Assembly: GCF_033473495.1 (NCBI RefSeq)
Contig: NC_088938.1
Coordinates: 372,001 to 436,000, forward strand
Direction: 5' to 3'
Origin: Cercospora beticola
Taxonomy: Eukaryota; Ascomycota; Dothideomycetes; Mycosphaerellales; Mycosphaerellaceae
Length of the DNA stretch: 64,000 nucleotides
Each line of letters starts with the position of its first letter. The first letter of the stretch is position 1. The position numbers were made by a program, and so were the translations under genes. The notes beneath the pieces were generated by a model. The model saw only the letters and a list, made by a program, of their open reading frames with translations, was not told the DNA's origin and ran no database searches. Positions 31,672 to 41,985 of this stretch are shown here, piece by piece.

Positions 31672-33250
31672 ATGAACGGTATGAACAATTCAAGACGAAC
31701 AGCAAAGCTGCGCACAAAAAGTGGATGCTGGACATGTGAGTCCCATCGCTATCCGTGGCTGCTCTTCGAAACCAACGCCCGGCTCACTGTTCCTCATCAT
31801 CCAAGGTCGAAATCGCCGCAAGAAATGCGATGAGGCCCGACCTTATTGCACAAGATGTCTCCAAAGTCGCAGATCTTGTATCTGGCCGACAGCAGATGAA
31901 CTCACCGATCGCCGCCACCTCGTTCGCGCGAAATCCGACGCGAAGCACAATAGCAATTGTAATCTACTGAAATCCTACGACATATCACGTAACATACGCA
32001 AGGGAACACTGGAGACAGCAGTGATACATCACTTCTCGACCAATTTACTGCATGCCCTGATCAACCCAGAAAGTTCCCCACCCTACTACGAGCAGTTTCG
32101 CGGGCAGATCGAACGGCACATGAAGCAGAATCAATGTCTACGGCATGCTGTTTTATCAATATCGGCATCTCACCTTCATTTGATAGACGGAGATCCGGAA
32201 ATGAGAATCTGTGCAATGCATTACTACTCATTGGCAATTCAACAGATGTCTACGGCGATAGCGAAGAGGACGCATTGCGAATCGCTCAGCTCTTTGCTCA
32301 CCTCTGTCATAATGCTATACATCAACGGGGTCAGCTTATGTGAAGTGCTACACTCAAAGTGAAAGCTGCTGACTTGATTTGTTTTTCAGCATGTAGCAGA
32401 AGGAACTCGCCGAGACGTGCCAGCTCATGTCAGCGCCGCTATTAGAATTCTCGAATTAGACGCGATGAGGCCAAGCATGGAGCTCTTGACTGATCCCTTG
32501 GGAGACCTAGTCCTCGAGAGCGTCGCCTTTCAGGTCTTTCTCCTCGCGATGGGAAGCTGGTCCACACTCGATGAGATCGATGACCGATATGCAAAAGTAT
32601 TCTGGACACATTGCAGACGTTTGAGTCAACGACTATCAAGCAACAAGAGTCGCCCGCCGCCAAGGTTTAGTCCCGTATTTGGTATGGATTTCGAGATCGT
32701 CACCGCAATGATCGACATTAAACGATGTTTTGCAAGGACCATCAGTCACGAAGAGAGGCAAGGCCTGGTTGCGAACGTACAAGCGCAGTTCGCATCCCTC
32801 AACAACAGCACAAATCTGTTGGCTGCCGGCGCTCGGAGCAATAGCGTCACTGAAGACCTCACGCGACTAGTAATCCTAGCCATCTCCATATTCCTCGAGC
32901 ACCTTACCCACGACCCTTTGGCATATCTCACACTTCCGCGGCCAAGCACATCCAATCTGCAGTTACAGTGCATCATGACGATACTGGAGGCCCGGCGTCA
33001 AGATCCGGAGTGGTCAAATAGCTACCTCGGATTGTGGCCAGTATGGACAGTAGGCATTTTCATGCACCACGAATACCACATCGAGCTCATCAGAGACGAC
33101 CTCGAACGCCGTTGGGACGCGATACATATGTCAGTAATTAGCAGATATCGCGAAGACTTGGAGAACGTCTGGCAGAAACAGACGTATCGCGTTAAAGATC
33201 TGGACAATCTCGAAGAGTTGATAGACGATACCTCGGTCGCCGGTTTATGA
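31672..33250 (+). CDS. Zn(II)2Cys6 transcription factor
   Basis: Exons 31672-31735, 31806-32329 and 32390-33250; 482 aa. The first intron lies inside the zinc cluster; splicing gives CWTC-RNRRKK-C-DEARPY-C-TR-C-LQSRRS-C, a perfect C-x2-C-x6-C-x6-C-x2-C-x6-C. The rest is a fungal-specific transcription-factor middle region with helices. The start is the first ATG after an in-frame TGA. The 3' end is only 4 bp from the amidase stop on the other strand, so the transcripts must overlap. Target genes are unknown. The nearest candidates are the amidase and the flanking membrane-protein genes; it is about 8 kb beyond the metabolite cluster. Confidence 0.92.
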
Positions 33251-33254
33251 ATTT

Positions 33255-34993
33255 CTACTTGAGCTGCAAAGCCTCCTGCATCAACCCAACAGCAGCCACC
33301 AAGAAATTATCATGATGTCTCCTCGCAACAAGTTGCAAAGCAATCGGAGCACCTTCATAATCATTCTTCTCCCACAAAGCTCGAACTCCAGCATCAGAAT
33401 CATTCCAAGGCTTTCCATCATCGGCATAATGCTCAGTGCCTTTCTTTCCGGCTCGGATCCCACTAGGAAAGACTATTGCGGGGCAATCCAAGAAGTTCCA
33501 CGCGGTGGTATAACTCAGATAAGCGCCAGTGTCGTGCGCGGACGCCGGACCAACATGCATCGGACAAAGGACGAGGTCGACATCTTGAGAAGCCCAGTGT
33601 CTCGAAGATGCAGCTCTGAATTGGTCGCGGTACAGGCGGACTTTGGAGATGCCATCACCGTCGTTAATAGGCTCGATAAACCCAGCAGGTGGTGTCAGCT
33701 TATGCACAGGCTCACCACTCGATTCGAGTAGCTCGTGTACTTTCTTCGCGCCATCAGGATAGTAGATCTGTAAGAGCTTACTATAGGCTTCTTCGGTCTT
33801 GTAAGCGGTGAATGGCTTGACTTCGAAGAGAGGAGATGCTTCCAGTCGTTTCTTTGCTTCCTCGAGGGCATTGATTACTGGTGGCTGCGGCTGAATAAAG
33901 CCGTCGTTCATCATGATGCCGATCTTGAGAGGCTTGGAAGACGAGAAGTCGGTACTGGTTGCGAGGCCAGTCCATGGAATTGGAACGACCTGTGGTTCCA
34001 GAAGGTACGGTTTTGTGGCAAGAACCTCGCGCATGAAGAGGTCGACGTCGCGAAGTGAGTGGCACATGGGCCCTGATGTGGCGAGGACGTTGAGCTCGGC
34101 TGGACTGCCGTGATGAAGCATATCGCGACCAGGCAGTGTGTTGGCAGTAGGTTTCAGGCCCCAGATTCCGGTGAACCCACTTGGAACTCGAATGCTGCCT
34201 CCGATGTCTGAGCCAAGTCCCATGATGGAGCCTCGCAGTGCGATTAAAGCAGATTCGCCACCTGACGAGCCGCCAGAGCTGAGGTGGATGTTATGAGGAT
34301 TGAGTGTGCGGCCGAGGTAGCCATCAGCTTCGATATGCATGATACCCTGGGGCTCTATCACAGTGTTAGTAAATGAATTAATACAACATGGTCACGGGAT
34401 TTGAATCACGTACGATTTGTCTTGCAATAGAAAACTGCTCCGAGCTTCCGTAGAATTCCAACAATGATGCAGTCCTCCTCATCATATTGCCTTGTCGCAA
34501 GGAAGCCCAAATCTGACCATGTTCCTGCCTGGGGAAAATGTTGTTTGATGCTGATAGGGACGCCATGCAAAGGCCCCACAGGTTTGCCAGTACGAGCAAG
34601 ATGTTGGTCGAGCCCTTCAGCTCGCTTCAGAGCCTCCTCTGGGAACCACTGGTTCAGGCAGCAGCTGAGCTGATGAGCTACGATCGACCGCTTGATAAAA
34701 GCCGTGGCAGCCTGAACGGCAGTATACTTCTTCGCTGCTATAGCTTCGGCCAGACCGGTGACATCGTACTGCTCAGTGATTTCGAGGTCTGTTTGATCCA
34801 GCACACCGCATTCTCGAGGGATGCCTGTGACGTCTCGCGGAGGATTGTCGATATAGTGGCGAGGAATGCGAAATTCTGCAGGTACTGTGTTGGCCAGTTC
34901 GTCAAGAATGGCAGCGCGTTTCTGCTCGAAGTTCTCCCTGCCTGAAGGAACCGGAACAGTCTTGATGACTGGTAAAGAGTCGCCGGCGGCCAT
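33255..34993 (-). CDS. Amidase (amidase-signature family, acetamidase-like)
   Basis: Exons 34414-34993 and 33255-34354; 559 aa. The start is the ATG at 34993. The amidase signature is intact: catalytic Lys in GVPISIKQHF, the glycine/serine-rich block LSSGGSSGGESALIAL with the cis-Ser, and the nucleophile region GSDIGGSIRVPS. The length matches fungal acetamidases (about 550 aa), which release ammonia from amides in nitrogen scavenging. The 59-nt intron joins CKTN to QPQGIMH, a conserved junction. It is tail to tail with the Zn2Cys6 gene, which could regulate it, as fungal amidases often have dedicated regulators; this link is inferred. Confidence 0.92.
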
Positions 34994-36164
34994 CACGTCT
35001 TGTTGAAGATTGTTCCTCTAAGCTGAAAATGTCGCACGTCAAATCTAGACGCAACAAATTCACAAACGGAGCTGTAAGTGCGAGTGTGTTGATCTCAACA
35101 GTGAAAGCTGTTGGAACTTGCTACATATAGAGCTTCCTGCGAGGGCATGGAGTGTAGTCAGCGACTGGGGTTGCGCAAATCGCTCCAATTGGTGGAAAGA
35201 CCCGTCTTCAGCATCTCGTCCCGGTATGCCACATGCCACCGAGGGCGCCTTATGCCTTGTAGGACAAGCTAACACAGCTGGGCATTGCGCAAATAGTTTT
35301 GATTGGCCAGACAGCTTTCGCGAGACCCATATTGAGCGTACCAGGACTTGAAGCTACAACCTGCGACTGCGATTGCCGAAGACTACCCCTCATCGTCTAT
35401 CAGCAAATCTTTAGTCCAATAGTCTTCAATTGCGCAGAGCAACCACTTCTGTTGATTGGAATGCGGGTGCCCAAGGGTTCTGTCAAAGTCTAAGCCGGAC
35501 GCGTTCTCGAGCAAATCGACATGACCCAGCTGGGCATCTTCCAGGACTATACGCTGCAGTAGCAGTAGCTCCATTGACAGAGGCATCCATGCCATCTCCG
35601 CTCGGCTGCTGCAATTTCATCGAGTGTAGCCAGATATTGGCATAGATCGCGGCCACATTTATGGAGCAGCATGGCGTGTAAATTGCCATCCGTGTCTACG
35701 TGTCTAGTGGATGATCTTGGCTGGCGCTGTTTTCGATGGACGGCACATCCGATCGGTAATGACATGCGCGGAAGACAGGTTGAGCCGTGAGTGAATGTAG
35801 TTGGAGAGACTCAAACCAACCCTCATGAAAGCGGAGGTCGGGGTCGGTCTTGGCACGGAGCTACTCCTCAACTTCACCTCCCGGCCGTAGGATCCTACGA
35901 CTCGTCAGTGGCTGCTTCTGATCACAGCAATCCTTCCGTAGCCACAATGGGTGCTACGCGCGTTGTATGAATGTTGTGCCGTATACATGATGCTTTTGCG
36001 CGGTACTCGTAGCACTTATACCAATAAGAGGAGCGGTAGGCCGCGACAACTCACCAAGACCCAGACAACCTCATATTCACGACCAAAGCTATCTCGATAG
36101 CCGCAATCTCATTATCCAGAGAAATTCAACTTCCAACATCAACCAAAGCTGCCTCATACTCACC
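34994..36164. other. Intergenic, 1.17 kb
   Basis: This is the divergent spacer between the amidase and membrane protein copy 4. The ORFs here are short and without motifs. No gene is supported. Confidence 0.5.
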
Positions 36165-36677
36165 ATGTCTCGATATTTCCCTCATACCTCCCACGCAGAA
36201 GACCAGCCCTACGCCCGAACTCTACTCTGGTCACACATCCTCTACCGCGGTTTTCAAACAGGTGCCACGCTCGGTCTCGCATCAGCCGCTCTCCAACAAA
36301 CATACAAAACAGCTCGAGGACTGCCGCGAACTCCGCTCTTGTCTGGCACGACACTGGCCATCACGGGACGATGGGCTCTAGTCACGACGGCACTCATGGT
36401 TCCAGCGACAATTGGGCGGATGTGGGGTCGTGAGGATATCGAGTGGAGAGATAGGAGTTGGAGGTTGCTGGAGAACAAAGGGCAGAAAGAGGTGGATGAC
36501 TGGAGCTTGGTGGGCACAGCTGTGGGTGCTGCGGGATTCGGAATGGGGCAAGGAAGTGGGATGGCGAGAGCGATGAGAGTGGCTGGCGGAGCTGGTGTAG
36601 GGAGTATGGTTGGTGTCGGAGGATATATGGTATGGAGATATGGAATGCATGGCGGGAAATGGGAAGATGATGCCTGA
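36165..36677 (+). CDS. Small glycine-rich membrane protein, copy 4 (divergent)
   Basis: 170 aa, single exon, ATG start. It has the topology of the family: a short polar N-terminus, a hydrophobic segment with GFQTGATLGLASAALQQTY, a second one around TTLAITGRWALVTTALM, a charged loop, and a glycine-rich C-terminal helix (MRVAGGAGVGSMVGVGGYM). Identity to the other copies is low, so membership rests on layout and the GRW and GAGVGS patterns. It is the only copy on the plus strand. The function is unknown. Confidence 0.6.
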   Translation: MSRYFPHTSHAEDQPYARTLLWSHILYRGFQTGATLGLASAALQQTYKTARGLPRTPLLSGTTLAITGRWALVTTALMVPATIGRMWGREDIEWRDRSWRLLENKGQKEVDDWSLVGTAVGAAGFGMGQGSGMARAMRVAGGAGVGSMVGVGGYMVWRYGMHGGKWEDDA

Positions 36678-36887
36678 GTTACATTCTTGGATCCCCTCCC
36701 AGAGACTACCATTACCCTTGGTCAGGTCTGTACCGGCTTGCCGCGAAATGAAAGCATGGAACACCTGCCACGACGTTGGAACACTATTCTGACTACTCCG
36801 CAAGTCCCACCAATGGAGTCTATCTTGGACTTTGACACAAGCACTCTCGCTTTCTCGCCTTCGACCTTGCCGCTGCCATCAAGCCAA

Positions 36888-37319
36888 TCAACTATCCTTA
36901 GCCTTCGCCGGACTCAACCCCAAAACCTCAGCAGCATACCACCAACCATCGTCACCTTCCAGCGCATCATGGAACTCCTCTTCACTCATCTGGATAGCCA
37001 CATGGCCCGTCTGCCGCTGCAGAGCGCTGACAGCAGCCTGCAAGTCCTGCTCCGCGGCTTGTCGAGTCGATCTGGCAGTAAGTTTACTGGCAAGCTGCTC
37101 TGCCACGGCTCTACTCTCCTTGGAGACTACCGCTTTGGGGATCTGTACGATTCTCACGATCCATTGCGCAGTCGCGTCCGCATCTTTTTTAATCTTGTCC
37201 CTATTCACCACGATATTGAGCGCGAAGTCACTAGTGCTGATTACGAGTCCGAGGACTGCGTGCCACTCCATGATGGAGCGATATGGTGTTCCTGCTTTTG
37301 TGTCGAACGTTAGGTTCAT
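36888..37319 (-). CDS. Hypothetical helical protein, 143 aa
   Basis: A single-exon ATG ORF with a protein-like composition: an N-terminal section with LGLVISTSDFALNIVV, a long Ala/Gln/Arg-rich amphipathic helix (about 60-105), and an acidic end with EEEFHDALEGDDGWWYAAEV. I recognise no domain. It lies tail to tail with copy 4. It is probably a real gene, but only composition and length support it. Confidence 0.45.
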   Translation of the reverse strand: MNLTFDTKAGTPYRSIMEWHAVLGLVISTSDFALNIVVNRDKIKKDADATAQWIVRIVQIPKAVVSKESRAVAEQLASKLTARSTRQAAEQDLQAAVSALQRQTGHVAIQMSEEEFHDALEGDDGWWYAAEVLGLSPAKAKDS

Positions 37320-38150
37320 GATGCATAGCCTGAGGAAGTTTGCTCACCTTGCGCCGATAGATCGGGGTGCTTTCAGGACAACCCGGAAAGTTCGTTTCTC
37401 TTCGATACTCGCTTTTAGCGATGGAGAAAGTTGGAGAGATTGTCTTGAGAGAAGCAGGACATCAACTTGGGTTCATATATTCGGTATGGTACGTACAAGA
37501 TCTGTCAAGCTACGTGACTCCAAAACTGCACGTCACTGCGGCATTTCTCGATTTCGGCCGCGAACAATTAGCACGAATGGCTGGTACGCCCACTGCGCCA
37601 CCATGCCACCATTCGCTATCGTGCTATAAATGCAGGGCTACTGCATGCGCATACTTTGCAAGCCATGCTGACAGCTACATGCAGAGTACTCCGAAACAAG
37701 GCTGAATTGCTGCACATCAATAGCTTCTTGCAGGAAGGCAACGATAAACGTAGCTTTACTGTCCATGAGTGGCTGCCACGTGGGTGGCATGTGTCGATGC
37801 TTCCGCACGCCAGGGGTGGAGCAGGAGCCCTGGCCATAGGATCTATTCGTTGGCAATGTATGTGCTGAATGTGTGTGCTGTCAAACTTCCGAAAAGTACT
37901 AGCTAGATTCGCAGATGTGGAGGCGGAGAGGATTCATGTTCGCTACTTCGAGTGATTGGTCTAAATGGGAGGCCGCACTTTGTGCGACATATATCGAGGA
38001 CCATCTGAGTGATTGCTCTGCAGTATAAATCAGACGTTCCGCTTCGAGTTAAATCGTTCAAATCGTTCCACTATCGATCCACAGATAGTTACCATTTCGA
38101 AGACACCAACTCGTCATACTCTCTCTTATACATCACCCCTCCCATCAACC
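37320..38150. other. Intergenic, 831 bp
   Basis: The plus-strand ORF at 37367-37705 has no recognisable feature, so I left it out. The last 300 bp should be the promoter of the cysteine-rich gene. Confidence 0.45.
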
Positions 38151-38495
38151 ATGTGCATCGTCACATACTCCATCGACTGGATCTGTCCAGGCTGCCTGAC
38201 CCGAGTTCACACCGAAGAAGGGTCAGAAGCAATCCCACCTATCCACGGCACAATCGGAGGAAATTCCTACAGAAAAAGAGTTTATCAACGAGGCGAAGCA
38301 CAAGCTCGCCGAGAGCTCACTATCTGCCAAGGAGGAGAACGAGAATGTGCACAGAGGACGGCTGAGAAGAAGACCAAGAAGCTTCCCGACCTATGCCCGA
38401 CTTGCAGGAGTAAGGTACTCTTGGTAACGGAGAAGAAGACTGATCGTGTTATACAGGAAGGGTGGAGGTATGTTGCGATTGATAGATCTTGTTGA
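38151..38495 (+). CDS. Small cysteine-rich protein with zinc-ribbon-like pairs
   Basis: 114 aa from the ATG at 38151 (MCIVTYSIDWICPGCLTRV); the longer ORF is taken as 5' UTR. Cysteine pairs CPGC and CPTC flank a basic middle part containing two more cysteines (CQGGEREC), so one or more Zn ions could be bound. There is no signal peptide, so it is probably intracellular. Similar small cysteine-rich ORFs are common in fungal genomes but lack a function. Compare the ORF at 41479-41811. Confidence 0.5.
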   Translation: MCIVTYSIDWICPGCLTRVHTEEGSEAIPPIHGTIGGNSYRKRVYQRGEAQARRELTICQGGERECAQRTAEKKTKKLPDLCPTCRSKVLLVTEKKTDRVIQEGWRYVAIDRSC

Positions 38496-38940
38496 GGCTA
38501 TTTGGATGCTGCTGACTAGGTGTGCTTGTGTGCGCAGGCCGACTTGAAATGTAGCGTGAAGGACATCGATTTTGCTGGATGATAACCAGCGCAGGCCACC
38601 TCCTGCCGCATCTTGTTTCTTGTTTCTCCCATTGAGCTCAAGGGTCCAGGCAATCCTGACCATGTTTCGCTCATAACCTGCGAGCTAATTACTCCATACT
38701 GTTTTCGTATCTTTGCGAGAATCCCGACCGAATTCTTTATCATCGTTGATGGAGAGCGCCAAGCATATTGGATGTGAGCGATGATCGTACATGGTCAGCA
38801 TAAGCTTGCGTCCTTGTCAGGTAGTCTGTGAGCTCCATGTATATGCCGTGCTACATCCAGCAGAGATCTCCGAAATGGGACACGCTGTCGAGCGGTGAGG
38901 AATGCGAGTATCGCAGACCTAAAGAGACCTCGTGACTCGC
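38496..38940. other. Convergent intergenic region, 445 bp
   Basis: No gene is seen between the cysteine-rich gene and copy 5. Confidence 0.5.
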
Positions 38941-39468
38941 TCACAACTCTCTTAATTTCTTCCCAGGGGCGGTTCCCAGCAGCGCCACAACGCTGCGAAG
39001 AGTCAAGAAGCCCACGCAGCCTCCACCGACCATTCGGGACATATTGCCTCTACGTAGACCGGATCGATATGCGACTATTCCAGCACCAGAGATTGCAGAG
39101 ACGATATACATAGCGGCGGTGTTTCTCATTTGTTCCACGTCAGGATAAATCTTGCGTTGTGTTCCATCTCGCCTTCGTAAGGGTTTCCTGAATTCAGCTG
39201 CTATGTCTACCTTTCCAGACATCTCCAAGCCGAGCGCAAGAAGACAAAGGCCGCCAGTGGTCGCGCCACCCACTAGCCCTGTAGTGCGTAGAAAGCTTGG
39301 TGGGATCGGAGACTGCTTGATCGCATGGTATGTAGCGTGAATCAAGCCGGTTCCGACGCCGATTTCCGTTCCTATGTTGACAGACCCGAGGCCAAGGGTG
39401 GAGAGAGTATCGCGAGTCGATGTTGGCAGGATTGGGCGAGCTTGTGAGCCTAGGTCGGTAGGCATCAT
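38941..39468 (-). CDS. Small glycine-rich membrane protein, copy 5
   Basis: 175 aa, ATG at 39468, no introns. Segments: VNIGTEIGVGTGLIHATYHAI, then PPSFLRTTGLVGGATTGGL, a charged loop (about 85-120), then AISGAGIVAYRSGLRRGNMS and MVGGGCVGFL. Copies 6 and 7 share SFLHTTGL, the RRGN turn and VGG(G/A)C(V/A)G at the same places. It is the first unit of a three-gene tandem array. It probably has three to four membrane segments; the function is unknown. Confidence 0.7.
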   Translation of the reverse strand: MMPTDLGSQARPILPTSTRDTLSTLGLGSVNIGTEIGVGTGLIHATYHAIKQSPIPPSFLRTTGLVGGATTGGLCLLALGLEMSGKVDIAAEFRKPLRRRDGTQRKIYPDVEQMRNTAAMYIVSAISGAGIVAYRSGLRRGNMSRMVGGGCVGFLTLRSVVALLGTAPGKKLREL

Positions 39469-39911
39469 GTTCTCAATTGAGTGGACGCTTTGCAGTGAAC
39501 CCGCGTGCTCTTCAGAAAATGGGACTAGTGAGGCAGTGAGTGAAACATGATCTTATGATAGGGTTCAGTGATTGTGGATGCAGGCTGTGCAGGAATGCTT
39601 GAAGGAGCGGCTAAAACAGTGGGTACAGTATGAACCTTGTGCTACCTCAAACCCCTCCCGCGATGCAAACAAGGTGATATTGCTACTCTTGGGAGGCTCT
39701 CCTGGGCGCTTATCAGGTTTGGATACTTTTGTCCAGTAAACAGGGGGACACCAGTGTCGTTTTCTCAACAATGACGATCAGAGCGAATCAATACGCACGA
39801 ATGCGCGACCAGCGTCGCCTCTGCCACGGCCTTGTGGCCCTTGCGCTCCTCCCACGCATCGCAGTAGTCCGCATAGCCACAAAGACACTGCGAGTGCGAC
39901 CAGAGCCCCTC
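39469..39911. other. Intergenic, 443 bp, with a conserved upstream block
   Basis: The plus strand at about 39600-39650 reads as ECLKERLKQWVQYEPCATS, with the same spacing as QCHYRRLKEWERYPLCPTC at 41479-41540. It may be a relic of that cysteine-rich ORF or a promoter block shared by the tandem copies. Confidence 0.4.
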
Positions 39912-40463
39912 TCAACCTCTATGGAGATCCGGGTTGGCGATTCGATGGTTTAAAACCAAGAGAAGTCTCGGAAATGCCCAAAGCTGAAGGCCTACGCAAC
40001 CTCCTCCAACAACTCGAAAAATGTTTCCCCTGTGTATTCCAGACCCCAACGACACCAGACCAGCACCGAAAAGGAAGAAAATAGCATGCACCGAGACATC
40101 GATTCGGAAGCCGTTGAGTACTCGTGCCTGCTGGGGTGTGAGGCGTTCCGATCGTGTCTTGCCATCGTCAACTCTCTGGGACTGAATCTGCTCGAAAACA
40201 CCTGGAAGCCCAGTGACACGATGATCGATTGCTAGCGCTGCCTGGGATGCAGTGATCGTAAATGCTGCTAGACCTGTGGTGTGAAGAAAGCTTGGTCGGA
40301 AAGAAGAGCGCCTGACAGTGTGGAATGCAGCACGCATTACCGCAAGCGAAAAGCCGATGCGAGATCCAGATAAGACGGTAGCGAGACCAAGCCCAGCGAC
40401 AACCTCGCCTTTGGACATGTTTTGTACAGCAGACCGGCTTTGCTGCTTTATATCCGTTGCCAT
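39912..40463 (-). CDS. Small glycine-rich membrane protein, copy 6
   Basis: 183 aa from the ATG at 40463 (MATDIKQQSRSAVQNMSK), exactly the length of copy 7, which starts MATETDPKSRMFAQTISK. The core reads GSRIGFSLAVMRAAFHTVRR, PSFLHTTGL, a charged loop, and LVSLGSGIHRGNIFRVVGGG. The longer upstream ORF is taken as UTR. It is a tandem duplicate of copy 7; the period to the neighbouring units is 0.91-0.97 kb. Confidence 0.7.
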   Translation of the reverse strand: MATDIKQQSRSAVQNMSKGEVVAGLGLATVLSGSRIGFSLAVMRAAFHTVRRSSFRPSFLHTTGLAAFTITASQAALAIDHRVTGLPGVFEQIQSQRVDDGKTRSERLTPQQARVLNGFRIDVSVHAIFFLFGAGLVSLGSGIHRGNIFRVVGGGCVGLQLWAFPRLLLVLNHRIANPDLHRG

Positions 40464-40821
40464 GTTGCTGTCGAGATGAAGTGCTTGGCGCAAAAGCTGC
40501 CTGTCTGATGAGTGGGTGAAGGAAGTAGGTGTGAGCGAAGTAGTACAGGTATATAGTACACCAATTAAGAATGGGGCTGAGTGAAATGCGCGCCTCCTGT
40601 GCCTCCACTTTGTGCTACCCGTGATCCAGATTCCCGGGATATCTCGAAGCCAGGGTGAGCGCTCCGTAGTCAAAGTCGCTACCAGTGTCCAGTGCGATCT
40701 GCCTCGCCGCACTCCCGTGGAGTGCATCAGCCATAGAAGAATGGTTGCATCTTGACCATGGCGGCCCAGTGCCACGACGGGCGCAACCAAATCTGTGGTC
40801 GCGTACGGCACAAAGCAGAAC
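40464..40821. other. Intergenic, 358 bp
   Basis: It includes, near 40604-40630, a CACTTTGTGCTACCCGTGA block that matches 41523-41541 upstream of copy 7 in 17 of 19 bases and more weakly 39632-39645 upstream of copy 5. Confidence 0.45.
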
Positions 40822-41373
40822 TTATGTCAGCATTGGTTGTTCGCTCCTCTGACGCGTACCATCAACCCATGGAGCCGTGACTCTGTAAAGTTCCAATCCA
40901 GCGCAGGCGCCGCCGACAGTTCTAAAGAAATTTCCTCTCCGGAACCCGTGTCGAATCGCTACAAATGCGGCTCCAAAGACTACAGAAACGCCTGCGCAGG
41001 TGTTGGAAGCCCGAAGTTCCTCCACCACACGGGTGATCTTCTCGGACGTGTGACGATCGTCTTCCGTGTTGGCCGCGGCACCCGATCGTTCCTTGTATGT
41101 GTCGAAGGCGCTTGGGGCGCCATCTATGTAGCGTTGTAGTGGAATTGTAGCGCAGAATGCTACGGTCATTGTAGCCCACAACCCGGTTGTGTGAAGGAAT
41201 CCAGTCCAAACAGGAGTACCTTTGACGATATGGTATGTTGGACGGATTAGGGCAGCTGCGAAGCCAAGAGAAGCCCCCATGTGAAGTGTAATGCGGGATA
41301 TACTGGCATAGAAGTCTCTCTTGGATATAGTTTGTGCAAACATGCGCGACTTGGGGTCGGTCTCCGTGGCCAT
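40822..41373 (-). CDS. Small glycine-rich membrane protein, copy 7
   Basis: 183 aa, ATG at 41373. Segments: HMGASLGFAAALIRPTYHIV, GFLHTTGLWATMTVAF, a charged loop with SERITR-like content (about 90-125), then CAGVSVVFGAAFVAIRHGF, RRGNFFRTVGGACAG. It is closest to copy 6. No catalytic or targeting motif is evident. The gene is intact. Confidence 0.7.
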   Translation of the reverse strand: MATETDPKSRMFAQTISKRDFYASISRITLHMGASLGFAAALIRPTYHIVKGTPVWTGFLHTTGLWATMTVAFCATIPLQRYIDGAPSAFDTYKERSGAAANTEDDRHTSEKITRVVEELRASNTCAGVSVVFGAAFVAIRHGFRRGNFFRTVGGACAGLELYRVTAPWVDGTRQRSEQPMLT

Positions 41374-41478
41374 GTTGACTGCTGCTTACTCCGGCAGACG
41401 GAGTGAGTAAGTGACTGAATAGTGAATGAATGAGTGAGCAAGAGAAACGATGGCTTGCGAGAGTGGGAATTCTCAGCG

Positions 41479-41811
41479 ATGCATCAATGCCACTATCGGC
41501 GGCTAAAAGAGTGGGAACGATACCCACTTTGTCCTACCTGTGAGCTGCGCGATCGGGAATCGCAGGCGACTGCGGTCAGAGCAGCAAGGAATGTATGGGT
41601 GGTCGTGGCGTATCGAGGGGGCGAGCCAGAGCAGCGGAAAGGCCAACGCGGCACCCAAACGCAACAACAGGGAGGCCGATGGAGGCGACAACGTCAAACC
41701 TGGACAGGCCAATGGGTGCGGCCGACTGCTGAAGTCGAGACCGAAGACCATGTCGCTGTGACGTGCTTTGAACACTCGGTAATGACTGTTGTTATATGCT
41801 CGTGCAATTGA
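41479..41811 (+). CDS. Small cysteine-rich ORF, uncertain
   Basis: 110 aa from the ATG at 41479 (MHQCHYRRLKEWERYPLCPTC). The N-terminus has C-x14-C-x2-C; the rest is Arg/Gln-rich low complexity ending in a few hydrophobic residues. A related stretch lies at about 39600, upstream of copy 5. It is transcribed away from membrane protein copy 7. It may be a real gene, or only a conserved promoter block that happens to be open. Confidence 0.3.
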   Translation: MHQCHYRRLKEWERYPLCPTCELRDRESQATAVRAARNVWVVVAYRGGEPEQRKGQRGTQTQQQGGRWRRQRQTWTGQWVRPTAEVETEDHVAVTCFEHSVMTVVICSCN

Positions 41812-41985
41812 TGACGGATGCGTTGAAGAATGCTTCAAATACAGGCAGGGCAAGGGCGGTCTTGGCGCTTCGGCAGACCTTCCTGGATTGGTGCCTCGCC
41901 AGCTTCGCGTCTTCACTTCGCGACCAAGCGACTTTCAAGATCCAAGTCCGCTCGCATTCCATCCACTTTCACCAACACACCCAAC

